Shown piece by piece: positions 9,168-19,439 of a DNA stretch of 64,000 nt. Both the position numbers and the translations under genes were made by a program. The notes under the pieces were generated by a model. It ran no database searches. It was not told where the DNA came from and was given only the letters and a program-made list of their open reading frames with translations. Every line of letters begins with the position of its first letter. The stretch's first letter is position 1. The DNA lies in assembly GCF_902506535.1 (NCBI RefSeq), contig NZ_LR733827.1:836805-900804 (forward strand), given 5' to 3'. The DNA comes from Pseudomonas sp. 8Z. GTDB taxonomy: Bacteria; Pseudomonadota; Gammaproteobacteria; Pseudomonadales; Pseudomonadaceae.

Positions 9168-12119
9168 ATGCTCAAGACCACCACTTCGCGCGAGCGCCGA
9201 TTCCCCCTGCACGTGCATATCAGCGTGTTGTTCACACTGCTTCTGCTCTTCACCGGTGTCGTGCTCGGTCTATTCAACTATCAACAGACCAGCCGCCTAA
9301 TCTTCTCCAGCAGCAACACCCTGTTCCAACGCATCGAACTCGACGTACAGAAAGATCTGGACAGCACCTACCGCCCCATCCGCCACCTGCTCAGCCTGCT
9401 GGCACTCAATCCGTCCGCACAAGCCGACAGGCTTGATCAACGCCTTACCCTGCTGCCGTTGTTCGTCCAGGCTCTGCGTGACAATCCCAAACTGGCGTCG
9501 ATCTATCTGGGCTACGAGGATGGCGATTTTTTCATGGTGCGCCCGCTGCGCGACAACGCCCTCAAGCAGCGTTTCGACGCCCCGGACAAGGCGGCCTTTC
9601 AGGTATGGGCCATTGAACGTAGCAGCATTGGCACGGCCAGCAACTACCTCTTCTATGATGGCTCGCTGAACCTGCTGAGCCGTCGGCAGATCCTCACCGA
9701 ACACTACGATCCCCGCAAACGCGACTGGTTCAAACGCGCCCGCAGCGACGGAGGGCAGATCACCACAGCGCCCTATCTGTTCTTCTCAACACAGGAGATC
9801 GGCACCACTCTGGCTCGCCGTGCCGGGCTGACCACCGTACTGGCAGCCGACCTCACCCTCAACGATCTATCCAACACCCTCGCAGCCCATCGCGTGACGC
9901 CCCACAGCGAAGTGGTGCTGGCAGACAGCGAGGGTAATGCAGTCGCTTATTCGGACAGCAGCCGTCTACTGACAGAAAAAGACGGCCACCCAAGCCAAGT
10001 CAAGGTACGCGACCTCAACCCCGCCCTGGGCGAATTACTCGAACGCAGCCCAGACCGACAAGGCCAGGGCGTCATCGAGCTGGCCCAACAGCGCTGGGTC
10101 ACGGCCCTTAGCCATATCCGCGAAGGCGGGCCACAGGGCCTGAACCTGGCTCTGCTGGTGCCCGAGCAGGAACTACTGGCAGACGCCTATCGCATCCGCT
10201 GGCAAGGTGCCCTGATTACACTGACCACGCTGTTGCTGTGCCTGCCACTGGGATGGCTGACCTCACGCTTGGTGGTCAAGTCACTCAGCGCCCTGGTCGA
10301 AAAGGCCGAGGCCATTCGTCGCTTCGACTTCAGCCACCCGAACAGCGGCCGTTCGCCAATTCTCGAAGTCGATCAACTCGCGCTGTCCATGTCTCACATG
10401 AAAGACACCCTGTCTCGTTTTCTTGATATTGCCGCGAGCCTATCGGCAGAGACCCGCTTCGACATGCTGCTCAAAAGGGTGATGGACTCGACCGTGGCCA
10501 TTAGCGAGGCCGAGGGGGGGCTGCTCTATCTGCTCGATAGCGACAGCGCACGCCTGGAGCCTCAAGGCGTACTGATCGACGGCAACAGCCAGTCCGCACA
10601 GACGCTCGGCATCCAAGCCCTGCAGCGCGATGATGCCAACCTGCCCGACTGGCTCAGCGGCCCTGCCAACGGTGGCGCCAGCGTCGCCACCTCGATCGGC
10701 TTCGACCAGGCAGGCGACTTCAGCGGCCTACTATCGGCGATGGACAGCCCGCGCCTGCACCTGATCGCTGCTGGCCTGCATAACCGCCAGGGCGAAACGG
10801 TCGGTGTGCTAGTACTGCTGCAACGCGACAGCGGCGAGAATGGCGAAAGCATGCTCAGCCCAGAGCGCGCGGCATTCGTCGACGCAGTCTCCGGTAGCGC
10901 CGCATTGTGTATCGAAAGTCAACGCCTGCTGGCCAGGCAGAAACAACTGCTCGATGCCTTCATTCAACTGATCGCTGGCGCTATCGATGCCAAGAGCCCC
11001 TACACTGGCGGCCACTGCCAGCGCGTGCCGGAAATCACCCTGATGCTCGCCGAAGCTGCAGCCAGTAGCGATGCACCGCCTTTTAACGACTATCAACCAA
11101 CGGAGGAAGACTGGGAAACACTGCACATTGCCGCCTGGCTGCATGACTGCGGTAAAGTCACCACCCCCGAGTACGTGGTCGACAAAGCCACCAAGCTGGA
11201 AACCCTATACGACCGCATTCATGAAATACGCATGCGCTTCGAAGTGCTCAAACGTGATGCCTGGATCACCTACTGGCAAGGTCGTGCCGAAGGCGGCGAT
11301 GAGCAGGTACTGACCGACCAGCGCGAAGCCTTGCTAAAGCAACTGGACGAGGAATTTGCCTTCGTTGCCCGCACCAACCTGGGAGCTGAAAGCATGGCCG
11401 AGAGCGACCTCGCACGTCTCACGCAGATCGCCCAGCGCCGCTGGCTGCGCACACTCGACAATCGCCTCGGTGTTTCCTGGGAAGAAGCCAAACGCCTGGA
11501 GCGCACCCCAGCGGCCGACCTGCCGGTCGCCGAGCCACTATTGGCTGATCGTCCTGAGCACCTGATCGAACGTAATGCACAAGAGCGCATCGAAGCGGAC
11601 AACCCCTGGGGTTTGCAACTGGATGAACCGGCCTACAAGTTCAATCGCGGCGAGCTGCACAACCTCGGTGTCAGACGGGGCACGTTGACGGCTGAAGAAC
11701 GCTACATCATCAACCACCACATCGTGCAGACCATTCTCATGCTTAGCCGTCTGCCATTCCCACAACACCTGCAGAACGTAGCCGAAATCGCCGGTGGCCA
11801 CCATGAAAAAATGGATGGCAGCGGCTATCCCAAGCGCCTGAAACGCGAGCAGATGAGCCTACCTGCGAGAATGATGGCCATTGCCGATATATTCGAAGCC
11901 CTGACCGCAGCGGATCGCCCTTACAAGAAAGGCAAGACGCTATCGGAGGCGTTGAACATCATGGCCGGCATGTGTCGAGATGCACATATCGACCCGGATC
12001 TGTTCGCCCTGTTCATCAGCTCAGGCGTCGCGGCACGCTATGCCGAACGCTTCATGGACAAACAGCAGATCGATACACTGAACGAACAGGCCATCCTGGC
12101 AAAGGCAGGGCTGGCCTGA
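9168..12119 (+). CDS. Membrane sensor HD-GYP phosphodiesterase (Cache-HAMP-GAF-HD-GYP)
   Basis: A 983-residue signalling protein predicted to degrade c-di-GMP. Order: a transmembrane helix (residues 15-37), a periplasmic double-Cache region (40-340), a second transmembrane helix (345-365), HAMP (370-420), a GAF-like region (430-580), then HD-GYP. Metal residues are present: LHDCGK near 658 and HHEKMDGSGYP near 878. The spacing between these two motifs is about 220 residues, much longer than in a standard HD-GYP domain, because of a charged helical insertion. RBS GGAG sits 9 nt before the ATG. Confidence 0.9.
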   Translation: MLKTTTSRERRFPLHVHISVLFTLLLLFTGVVLGLFNYQQTSRLIFSSSNTLFQRIELDVQKDLDSTYRPIRHLLSLLALNPSAQADRLDQRLTLLPLFVQALRDNPKLASIYLGYEDGDFFMVRPLRDNALKQRFDAPDKAAFQVWAIERSSIGTASNYLFYDGSLNLLSRRQILTEHYDPRKRDWFKRARSDGGQITTAPYLFFSTQEIGTTLARRAGLTTVLAADLTLNDLSNTLAAHRVTPHSEVVLADSEGNAVAYSDSSRLLTEKDGHPSQVKVRDLNPALGELLERSPDRQGQGVIELAQQRWVTALSHIREGGPQGLNLALLVPEQELLADAYRIRWQGALITLTTLLLCLPLGWLTSRLVVKSLSALVEKAEAIRRFDFSHPNSGRSPILEVDQLALSMSHMKDTLSRFLDIAASLSAETRFDMLLKRVMDSTVAISEAEGGLLYLLDSDSARLEPQGVLIDGNSQSAQTLGIQALQRDDANLPDWLSGPANGGASVATSIGFDQAGDFSGLLSAMDSPRLHLIAAGLHNRQGETVGVLVLLQRDSGENGESMLSPERAAFVDAVSGSAALCIESQRLLARQKQLLDAFIQLIAGAIDAKSPYTGGHCQRVPEITLMLAEAAASSDAPPFNDYQPTEEDWETLHIAAWLHDCGKVTTPEYVVDKATKLETLYDRIHEIRMRFEVLKRDAWITYWQGRAEGGDEQVLTDQREALLKQLDEEFAFVARTNLGAESMAESDLARLTQIAQRRWLRTLDNRLGVSWEEAKRLERTPAADLPVAEPLLADRPEHLIERNAQERIEADNPWGLQLDEPAYKFNRGELHNLGVRRGTLTAEERYIINHHIVQTILMLSRLPFPQHLQNVAEIAGGHHEKMDGSGYPKRLKREQMSLPARMMAIADIFEALTAADRPYKKGKTLSEALNIMAGMCRDAHIDPDLFALFISSGVAARYAERFMDKQQIDTLNEQAILAKAGLA

Positions 12120-12162
12120 ACGTCAACTAGATGAGCGCCGGGAGTCCGGCACTCCAGCAAAC

Positions 12163-12504
12163 TTACGCCTGGTTGATCGGGTTTCCCGGGTACCAGACAT
12201 CGAGCAGCGGGCTGATCTCATAGCCTTCCAGCTCATCACGGCCTTTGAGCCAGGCCTCGACGGCAGAACGCTGTTCTTCGCTGACCGAACCACGTTTGGC
12301 CAGGCACACCAGGCCGTAGTCTTCGCCACCGACATAGTCCAGACCATTGCCGGCGATGGCATCGTCCAGGAACTGATCGATGAAGCTGTCGATCACCTGA
12401 TCGCTCAGATCAGCCTTGAAGTTCAGGGTCAGCTCGAAGCCCAATTCCTGGAATTCATCGACACAGAGCTTCTTGCGCAGACGGCGGGAACGATTGGTCG
12501 CCAT
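12163..12504 (-). CDS. yggL: YggL family ribosome-associated protein
   Basis: A 113-residue cytosolic protein of the YggL/DUF469 family, reported to bind the 50S subunit. Family features are the basic start RSRRLRKKL, the FELTLNF beta-strand and the acidic C-terminal half. The start at 12504 removes 37 unlikely residues and gives the normal family length and start (MATNRSRRLRKKL). Convergent with the HD-GYP gene and divergent from dacB. Confidence 0.85.
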   Translation of the reverse strand: MATNRSRRLRKKLCVDEFQELGFELTLNFKADLSDQVIDSFIDQFLDDAIAGNGLDYVGGEDYGLVCLAKRGSVSEEQRSAVEAWLKGRDELEGYEISPLLDVWYPGNPINQA

Positions 12505-12649
12505 GTAACTTTCCTCATAGGTGATAACGCGCGGCACTCTAGCAGTTTCCACGCCCGATAGCCCGTCTTGATCGCGTGCAAAAACACAGCCGTGCGGCAT
12601 AATGGGCGCGCCCATCTATCGTTGCTCCGCGTTGCGGAAGGTTTTCTCG

Positions 12650-14089
12650 ATGATTCAACGGTTTCGCCAACTGGCGCTCGGCGCCCTCCTGCTACCCCTC
12701 GCTCTAACCGCTCACGCCGCCAACTCGATCAACCTACCGGCCAATGTCGAAAAAGCCTTACGGGCGAACAAGATTTCCACCCAGTCACTGTCCGTGGTGA
12801 CGCTGCCTCTAAGTGGCCAACCTGGCGGCTTGCAGTTCAACGCGGATGTGTCGGTCAACCCAGCATCGACCATGAAGCTGGTCACCACCTTCGCCGCTCT
12901 TGAACTGCTAGGGCCGACCCACCACTGGGAAACCGAGTTCTATACCGACGGCCCGCTGCAAAACGGCGTATTGCAGGGCAATCTCTACCTCAAGGGCGGC
13001 GGCGATCCCAAACTGAACATGGAGAAGCTCTGGCTGCTACTGCGTGATCTGCGGCTCAATGGCGTGCAACAAGTGCAGGGCGATCTGGTGCTCGATCGCA
13101 GCTTCTTCGTCACCCCACAGCTACCCGCGTTCAATGACGACGGCGGCGATGAGAACAAGCCCTTTCTGGTCAAACCCGACTCGCTACTGGTCAACCTCAA
13201 GGCTCAGCGCTTCGTTGCTCGCGCCGCCGAGGGCAAGGTAAAGATCGCCATGGATCCGCCCATTGCCTCAATTCGCATCGATAACCAAGTCAAGCTACTC
13301 AAGGCCGCGGCCTGCCCGTCCTGGCCAGACGTACGCTACAACCCGGTGCAACAAAACGATGGCCTCACTCTGATCGTCAGCGGTCAACTGCCTGAGGGCT
13401 GCACGGCACAAACCTACCTATCACTGCTTGATCATCCGAGCTATGCAGCCGGTGCAGTACGCGGCATCTGGCAGGAATTGGGAGGCACGATTCTCGGCGC
13501 CGATCGCCAGGGCCAGGTGCCGGAGAAAGCACGCCTGCTGGTACGTGCACAATCGCCAGATCTGGTAGAAGTGATCCGCGACATCAACAAATACAGCAAC
13601 AACACCATGGCCAAGCAACTATTCCTCAGCATTGGCGCACAGTTTCGTACCAGTGCCGACAAGGATGACGGCCTGGCTGCCCAGCGTGTGATCCGCAATT
13701 GGCTGGCTCGCAAAGGCATCACGGCCTCACGCCTGGTCATGGAAAACGGCTCCGGCCTGTCACGAGACGAGCGCATCAGCGCACGGGAAATGGCAGCGAT
13801 ACTGCAGGCCGCATGGCGCAGCCCTTACAGCGCAGAATTTCGCAGTTCCCTACCTCTGGTAGCAATGGACGGCACCATGCGTAAACGCCTGCGCCGCACG
13901 CCCTTGGCAGGTGAGGCACACATCAAAACCGGGACACTGAATAACGTACGCGCCATCGCCGGCTATAGCCGCGACAGCAACGGCCAGGACTGGGCCGTGG
14001 TGGCCATACTCAACGATCCAAAACCCTGGGGCGCCAGCTCCATTCTGGATCAAGTGCTGCTGGATCTGTACAAACAGCCGAAGCGCTGA
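12650..14089 (+). CDS. dacB: D-alanyl-D-alanine carboxypeptidase/endopeptidase (PBP4)
   Basis: A periplasmic class-C penicillin-binding protein that trims and cleaves peptidoglycan cross-links. 479 residues: signal peptide (LGALLLPLALTAHA, cleavage near 22), then the S-x-x-K motif STMK (near residue 75), S-x-N motif SNNTMAKQL (near 310) and K-T-G motif HIKTGTLNNV (near 423). The large inserted domain between SxxK and SxN is typical of PBP4. The start at 12650 has GGAAGG upstream and places the signal peptide at the terminus. Confidence 0.94.
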   Translation: MIQRFRQLALGALLLPLALTAHAANSINLPANVEKALRANKISTQSLSVVTLPLSGQPGGLQFNADVSVNPASTMKLVTTFAALELLGPTHHWETEFYTDGPLQNGVLQGNLYLKGGGDPKLNMEKLWLLLRDLRLNGVQQVQGDLVLDRSFFVTPQLPAFNDDGGDENKPFLVKPDSLLVNLKAQRFVARAAEGKVKIAMDPPIASIRIDNQVKLLKAAACPSWPDVRYNPVQQNDGLTLIVSGQLPEGCTAQTYLSLLDHPSYAAGAVRGIWQELGGTILGADRQGQVPEKARLLVRAQSPDLVEVIRDINKYSNNTMAKQLFLSIGAQFRTSADKDDGLAAQRVIRNWLARKGITASRLVMENGSGLSRDERISAREMAAILQAAWRSPYSAEFRSSLPLVAMDGTMRKRLRRTPLAGEAHIKTGTLNNVRAIAGYSRDSNGQDWAVVAILNDPKPWGASSILDQVLLDLYKQPKR

Positions 14090-14105
14090 GCCTCCGAGGT
14101 AAGCG

Positions 14106-14145
14106 CAGGGCGGGTGGATGATGTTTTTTACATTCACCCGCCCTG
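14106..14145. terminator. Stem-loop between convergent dacB and rlmKL
   Basis: An 11-bp perfect stem (CAGGGCGGGTG / CACCCGCCCTG) with an 18-nt loop that contains a T-run. It lies between two convergent genes and probably ends at least one of them; the lack of a T-tract after the stem lowers confidence. Confidence 0.55.
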
Positions 14146-14173
14146 TACTCAATCGAGTAAGACACACGCCTAC

Positions 14174-16357
14174 CTAGCGCGCAGTGAAACGCCAGGCTCG
14201 GTGAATCTTGGCGTTGCGCGCGAAATCCGCATCCAGCGTTTGCGCGCTGATTTCCTCGACCTGATAACGCGCCGCCAGCCCTTCATCGAGCTGGAACTTA
14301 CGGAAGTTGTTGGAGAAATACAGCACACCGCCACGCGCCAGACGCGCCATGGCCAGGTCGATCAGCTCGATATGATCTCGCTGCACGTCGAACACACCTT
14401 CCATGCGCTTGGAGTTGGAGAAGGTTGGCGGATCGATGAAGACCAGGTCGTATTCCTGGCGGTCGGCCTGCAACCATTCCATGACGTTGGCCTGCTCCAG
14501 GCGGTGTTTGTCGGAAAAGCCGTTGAGCGAGAGATTACGCCGTGCCCAGTCCAGATAAGTCTTCGACAGATCCACACTAGTGGTGCTGCGCGCACCGCCC
14601 TTGGCGGCATGCACGGTGGCCGTCGCGGTGTAGCAGAACAGGTTGAGGAAGCGCTTGCCTGCGGCTTCTCTCTGCAGACGCAGGCGCAGCGGACGATGAT
14701 CGAGGAACAGGCCGGTATCGAGGTAGTCGGTCAGGTTGACCAGCAGTTTCACCCCGCCTTCGGCCACCTCCATGAACTGGCCCTGAGCCGCCTGGCGCTG
14801 ATACTGCTTGGTACCAGCCTGACGCTCACGACGCTTGATCACTACACGGTTCTGAGCAACGCCCAGCGCCTGCGGAATCGCCGCCAGGGCATCGAGCAGA
14901 CGCGCCTGTGCCTTCTCCGGATCGATCGAACGCGGCGCGGCGTACTCCTGCACGTGCACCCAATCGCGGTACAGATCCACCGCCAAGGCATATTCGGGCA
15001 TATCGGCATCGTACAGGCGATAGCATTCCACACCCTCGCGACGCGCCCACTTGCCCAATTGCTTGAGGTTCTTCTGCAGGCGATTGGCAAACATTTGCCC
15101 GCCCTCGGACAGGCGCGCCGACGTCGCCGCTTCGGCGGCTGCGGGCACATCTTCCTCGTTGCGCACCTTGCGCTCACCGGTGACGAACTGTTCGGTCTGT
15201 ACCTTGATCAGCAACAGCTTGCAGGGCAGCGCTCCGTTCCAGAAGGCATATTGCTTGTGGCTGCGCAGCCCCATGCGCTTGCCCAGCTCCGGCGCCCCAG
15301 TAAACACCGCAGCCTCCCAGCCCAGACAGGCCTGACGCAGGCGCTCGCCGAGATTTTGGTAGAGATACAGCAGACTGGCCTCGTCGCCTAGACGCTCGCC
15401 GTAAGGTGGGTTGCTGATCACCAGACCTTTCTGGTTCTGATCAGGACGCGGCTCGAAGGTACCGAGTTCACCCTGATAGATCTTCACCCAGTCGGCCAAT
15501 CCGGCGCGCTCGACGTTATTGCGCCCCGGCTGGATCAGCCGTGGATCGGCCTCGTAGCCCCGAATCCACAGCGGCGGTTTGGCTAAACCTGCGGCAGCAC
15601 GCTGCTCGGCCTCGGCATGCAGTTTTTTCCAAAGAGCCGGCACATGGCCGAGCCAGTTGGAAAAACCCCAGCGCTCGCGCTTGAGATTGGGGGCGATATC
15701 GGCCGCCATCAGCGCCGCCTCGACGAGGAAGGTACCCACACCGCACATGGGGTCGGCCAAGGCGCCGCCCTCGGCGGCGATACGCGGCCAACCGGCACGG
15801 ATCAGCACGGCCGCGGCGAGGTTCTCCTTGAGAGGCGCGGCGCCCTGCTGCAGACGATAACCACGCTGATGCAGGCTATGGCCGGACAGATCGAGCGACA
15901 ACACGGCTTCGCCCCGGTCGAGGCGCAGGTGCACACGCAGGTCAGGATTGAGCTTATCGATGCTTGGTCGCTCACCGGTACGAGTACGCAAACGATCAAC
16001 AATGGCGTCCTTGACCTTCAGTGCGCCGAAGTGCGTGTTGTCGATACCGGAACCATGGCCACTGAACTCGACAGCCAAACTACCGAACGGCTCAAGGTGG
16101 TCACGCCAATCCACGGCCTGGACACCATCATATAACTGCTCGGCGCTACCCATGCTGAAGCGCGACAACACCAGCAACACGCGATTGGCCAGACGCGACC
16201 AGAGACACAAGCGATAAGCCACCTCCAAATCGCCCTGCCCTCTTACCGCTGCAGTCTGTTCGCGAGCTTCTTCAAGCCCGAGACTGCGAGCCTCCTCCAA
16301 TAGCAGACCTTCGATCCCCTTGGGGCAGGTAAGCACGATTTCGTAACGCTCGGACAT
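14174..16357 (-). CDS. rlmKL: Bifunctional 23S rRNA methyltransferase (m2G2445 and m7G2069)
   Basis: A 727-residue fusion: THUMP plus RlmL-type methyltransferase in the N-terminal half (SAM site DPMCGVGTFLVEAA, catalytic SNPPYGERLG) and an RlmK-type methyltransferase in the C-terminal half (FLNLFCYTATATVHAAKGGA, IDPPTFSNS). This is the usual gamma-proteobacterial arrangement. The ATG at 16357 gives the family start MSERYEIVLTCPKG; an upstream in-frame ATG at 16399 would add 14 unlikely residues. Confidence 0.94.
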   Translation of the reverse strand: MSERYEIVLTCPKGIEGLLLEEARSLGLEEAREQTAAVRGQGDLEVAYRLCLWSRLANRVLLVLSRFSMGSAEQLYDGVQAVDWRDHLEPFGSLAVEFSGHGSGIDNTHFGALKVKDAIVDRLRTRTGERPSIDKLNPDLRVHLRLDRGEAVLSLDLSGHSLHQRGYRLQQGAAPLKENLAAAVLIRAGWPRIAAEGGALADPMCGVGTFLVEAALMAADIAPNLKRERWGFSNWLGHVPALWKKLHAEAEQRAAAGLAKPPLWIRGYEADPRLIQPGRNNVERAGLADWVKIYQGELGTFEPRPDQNQKGLVISNPPYGERLGDEASLLYLYQNLGERLRQACLGWEAAVFTGAPELGKRMGLRSHKQYAFWNGALPCKLLLIKVQTEQFVTGERKVRNEEDVPAAAEAATSARLSEGGQMFANRLQKNLKQLGKWARREGVECYRLYDADMPEYALAVDLYRDWVHVQEYAAPRSIDPEKAQARLLDALAAIPQALGVAQNRVVIKRRERQAGTKQYQRQAAQGQFMEVAEGGVKLLVNLTDYLDTGLFLDHRPLRLRLQREAAGKRFLNLFCYTATATVHAAKGGARSTTSVDLSKTYLDWARRNLSLNGFSDKHRLEQANVMEWLQADRQEYDLVFIDPPTFSNSKRMEGVFDVQRDHIELIDLAMARLARGGVLYFSNNFRKFQLDEGLAARYQVEEISAQTLDADFARNAKIHRAWRFTAR

Positions 16358-16768
16358 GAACCATCCAATGCCAGTGGCAGATAAAAAGGTGCGGCGCACC
16401 TCGACTTACAGTAAGTGACAAAGCGCCGCAGCGCGACCCTTCGTCGGAATAATCAGCAATCTCATTTGCGCCATCACCGTGACAGCGCCGTGGCTACATC
16501 CCAGGCCCCACGCTACCTAGCTGAAGGCAACTGGACGCATGACCAGTCTACTTATGGCCTGACCCTCAATTAGGTTACGCCCTTATGACAAATCGATCAT
16601 TCACAGGCCGTGAGGCATTCGTTAGAACTCTACCCATGGCTTCACCGCAACGGTGAACGCACAGGAGACTCGCCACGCCGGCAGCGACCTCCGCAGGCAG
16701 ACATTCAACTGCCAGGCCTCGCCACGAGGCCAACGGGACATAACAGTCAACAGTGAGGGCAACACCCT
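16358..16768. other. rmf promoter and structured leader region
   Basis: About 410 bp without a supportable gene between divergent rlmKL and rmf. Close to rmf it holds two perfect 7-bp hairpins with three-base loops: TTCACCG-CAA-CGGTGAA (16641-16657) and GGCCTCG-CCA-CGAGGCC (16715-16731). If transcribed, they would form a structured 5' leader for rmf. Confidence 0.5.
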
Positions 16769-16984
16769 ATGAGAAGACTTAAGCGTGATCCGTTAGAACG
16801 AGCTTTTCTGCGCGGTTATCAATACGGCATCAATGGTAAATCCCGCGAACTTTGCCCATTCACCCTGCCATCGGTACGCCAAGCCTGGATTAACGGCTGG
16901 CGTGAGGGCCGTGGCGACAACTGGGACGGGCTCACCGGCACAGCCGGTATTCATCGACTCAACGAACTTCACGCCGTCGGCTGA
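16769..16984 (+). CDS. rmf: Ribosome modulation factor
   Basis: A 71-residue basic protein that drives 100S ribosome dimer formation in stationary phase. The start MRRLKRDPLERAFLRGYQ, the G-x-N-G-K core and the SVRQAWINGWREGR segment are family signatures. Length is slightly above E. coli RMF (55 residues), as is usual in pseudomonads. GAGGG lies upstream of the ATG. A 10-bp hairpin (16989-17023) and a terminator follow. Confidence 0.95.
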   Translation: MRRLKRDPLERAFLRGYQYGINGKSRELCPFTLPSVRQAWINGWREGRGDNWDGLTGTAGIHRLNELHAVG

Positions 16985-17078
16985 TTCAGGAGCCTGGCTT
17001 CGCTACTTAGCTAGCCAGGCTCCGAGACTCTTCAGACTTCACCATGCCGACCCCATCCGGGCGGCGGGCGCAAGCCCA

Positions 17079-17101
17079 GGGGCTCCAATGGAGCCCCTTT
17101 T
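17079..17101 (+). terminator. Intrinsic terminator after rmf
   Basis: An 8-bp perfect stem GGGGCTCC-AAT-GGAGCCCC followed by four T residues. It ends the rmf transcript right at the 3' end of convergent pyrD. Confidence 0.85.
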
Positions 17102-18123
17102 CATTTACGCAAAGCGGCAATCGCATCCACCGCTTCGCGGATTAGCGCTGGGCCCTTGTAGATGAAACCCGAATAAATCTGCACCAAACTCGCTCCAGCA
17201 GCGATCTTCTCTGCGGCGTGCTTGCCTTCGGTAATGCCGCCAACGGCGATAATCGGCAGACGACCACCTAACTCCCCTGCCAGCACCTTGACCACGTGGG
17301 TACTCTTGTCACGTACCGGCGCCCCAGAAAGCCCCCCCGCCTCATCGCTATGCGCCAGACCTTCGACGCCCTCGCGGCTCAAGGTCGTATTGGTGGCGAT
17401 CACCGCATCCATGCCAGCTTCAACCAATGCAGCCGCCACCAGTGCAGTCTCTTCATCACTCATGTCAGGGGCAATCTTGATAGCCAGTGGCACACGTTTG
17501 CCGTGCAACTGAGCCAAATCTTCCTGCCGCAAACGTAGAGCCTCGAGCAGGGCCTTGAGCTGATCACCGAACTGCAGGCTGCGCAGCCCAGGCGTGTTGG
17601 GCGAGCTGACGTTCACCGTCACGTAGCTGGCATGTGCGTAAACCTTGTCCAGACAAGCCAAGTAATCGTCTACCGCGCGCTCAACGGGCGTATCGAAATT
17701 CTTGCCGATATTGATGCCCAGAACGCCTTTGAACTTCGCCGCCCGCACCCGCTGCAGCAAATGATCGACACCCAGGTTGTTAAAACCCATGCGGTTAATC
17801 ACGGCATCGGCTTCCGGCAGACGAAATAGGCGCGGCTTGGGATTGCCCGGCTGCGGGCGCGGCGTGACGGTACCAATCTCAACAAAGCCGAAGCCAAGCT
17901 GGGCGAAGCCATCGATGGCATCACCATTCTTATCCAGACCAGCCGCCAGACCAACCGGGTTAGCGAACTGCAAGCCCATCACCTGAGTCGGCAGCCTCGT
18001 CGGCGACTTGGTCAGGAGCGCGTTTAGCCCCAAGCGACCGCCCGCGCCGATCAAATCGATCGACAATTCGTGGGAGGTTTCAGGGGACAGCTTAAATAGT
18101 AGCTCGCGGGCCAGGGAGTACAT
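17101..18123 (-). CDS. pyrD: Dihydroorotate dehydrogenase (quinone), class 2
   Basis: Oxidises dihydroorotate to orotate with quinone as acceptor in pyrimidine synthesis; FMN enzyme bound to the inner membrane by its N-terminal helix. 340 residues, normal for class 2. Motifs: [51 protein letters not shown] with the class-2 catalytic Ser, and the C-terminal FMN phosphate loop IAVGGI and YSGFIYKGP. Confidence 0.96.
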   Translation of the reverse strand: MYSLARELLFKLSPETSHELSIDLIGAGGRLGLNALLTKSPTRLPTQVMGLQFANPVGLAAGLDKNGDAIDGFAQLGFGFVEIGTVTPRPQPGNPKPRLFRLPEADAVINRMGFNNLGVDHLLQRVRAAKFKGVLGINIGKNFDTPVERAVDDYLACLDKVYAHASYVTVNVSSPNTPGLRSLQFGDQLKALLEALRLRQEDLAQLHGKRVPLAIKIAPDMSDEETALVAAALVEAGMDAVIATNTTLSREGVEGLAHSDEAGGLSGAPVRDKSTHVVKVLAGELGGRLPIIAVGGITEGKHAAEKIAAGASLVQIYSGFIYKGPALIREAVDAIAALRK

Positions 18124-18203
18124 GAACAGGCTCAGCTCGGCAAAAGATGGAAGGCGGCGATTATAGCCGCCGATACACCAACGGCGCGAGGCGCATGCTC
18201 ACA

Positions 18204-18425
18204 TCAGGACAATCTGCGCAAACTCAGCAGCTCACCTTCAGAACTGAACTCCAACTCGAAGGAGCCATGGATACCGGAATGAGTCAGAAAGGGCCGGAAA
18301 TGATGTGCGGGTAAACTAACCCGGCGGCCATCGCGGCTTTGCGCCATAATCCGGTTGGCATGGCCGCGATAGATGGCCTGCACCCGCTCTGTCGATAACG
18401 CGATATCCAGCACCAGGCTGGGCAT
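18204..18425 (-). CDS. DUF2835 family small protein
   Basis: A 73-residue protein (start MPSLVLDIALSTERVQAIYRG) matching the short DUF2835 family, function unknown. The Arg-rich middle (HANRIMAQSRDGRRVSLP) and a C-terminal strand-rich part suggest a small all-beta or nucleic-acid-contacting fold, but that is inference. The start at 18425 is preceded by GAGGGTGCC; the upstream in-frame ATG would add 15 unlikely residues. Confidence 0.7.
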   Translation of the reverse strand: MPSLVLDIALSTERVQAIYRGHANRIMAQSRDGRRVSLPAHHFRPFLTHSGIHGSFELEFSSEGELLSLRRLS

Positions 18426-18563
18426 GGAGGCACCCTCGCAAATGACTGCTTCTATTGTGCCACAGTCCATGCCCCGCGTTTTTTGCCGAAACAGCTACAT
18501 ACAGACAAGAGCTAGCGCTGCCTGCAACACTGTAGCCAACCAATCTGGAGCAGTAAGCTGGTC

Positions 18564-19439
18564 ATGAATCTGCCCGAGTCTCAGACTTTTAGCGCCAGGC
18601 TGACCTCGCTAGCCCAACGCCTGGGATTGATCGGACGCACAGCGCGTCAGATATTCCTGCGCGCAAGCACCCTGCATCTTCCGTTCAAGCCACTGCCAAT
18701 ACCTGGCAATAGTATTGCCTGGCAAGATGGCCCACCACTTTATCGCCTAGTCGATCTACCCCGCGATGCACTCTCCGGCCCCGTGCAGGAGGATAAAGCT
18801 CAAGCGCATGCCGCACTGGCTGGCGTGGTATCCATCGAGCAACAGATGTTACCGGCCTTCGACCTACGCTTGATCGACGGTTTCGCCAGCCCCCTTATCA
18901 GCGGTACGACCTATCGAACCTTCGAGGATTACACCACGAGCGAACACTGCAAACAGGTTCGCATCATCAGCTACAAGGACTTCATCCGCACATTCAGCCT
19001 GGCCTTACCTCGTTACCTGGCAGGCGAGCGTATCGAATTGCGCCAGGCTAGTTGGCTCGCCTCACGCACCTTCTGGGCAGGAGATCAGCAAGGTGCGAGC
19101 TTCGCTGGGGCTGTCGTCTATGCACGTCGCCGCGGGCTAGAAGTGGTACTACCGGCAAACCTGACGCATTACCACCTCAACACCCAGGCGCTGAAAAGCC
19201 TGGGGCAGCGTTATCACGTACTGGCAATGCCCTGCGAGGCCTGGAACGACGCAGCATTCATGGCCTTACTCCTGGATAGTGGGATGCCTTACGCACGCCT
19301 GTCGCTCTGGAAAAGCGCTGGGACGCCCGAACTACTATTGCTGCCTAAAGATCATTCGCAAGCCACCGCGCTGGGCGAAGGTCTGCGACAGGCAGGCGCG
19401 CCGGACATGCTGGCCTACATGAACGATCTGAACAGTTAA
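18564..19439 (+). CDS. Conserved Pseudomonas protein, DUF6685-like
   Basis: A 291-residue soluble protein without signal peptide or clear catalytic motif. I recognise it only as a conserved pseudomonad family protein usually found near recX. It ends with a stop overlapping the recX stop region (convergent, 4-bp overlap). No function is offered. Confidence 0.6.
   Translation: MNLPESQTFSARLTSLAQRLGLIGRTARQIFLRASTLHLPFKPLPIPGNSIAWQDGPPLYRLVDLPRDALSGPVQEDKAQAHAALAGVVSIEQQMLPAFDLRLIDGFASPLISGTTYRTFEDYTTSEHCKQVRIISYKDFIRTFSLALPRYLAGERIELRQASWLASRTFWAGDQQGASFAGAVVYARRRGLEVVLPANLTHYHLNTQALKSLGQRYHVLAMPCEAWNDAAFMALLLDSGMPYARLSLWKSAGTPELLLLPKDHSQATALGEGLRQAGAPDMLAYMNDLNS

Noticed and set aside
14114..15391. 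425-codon plus-strand frame opposite rlmKL
   Set aside because: rlmKL on the minus strand has both methyltransferase motif sets; the opposite frame has none and starts in a terminator hairpin.
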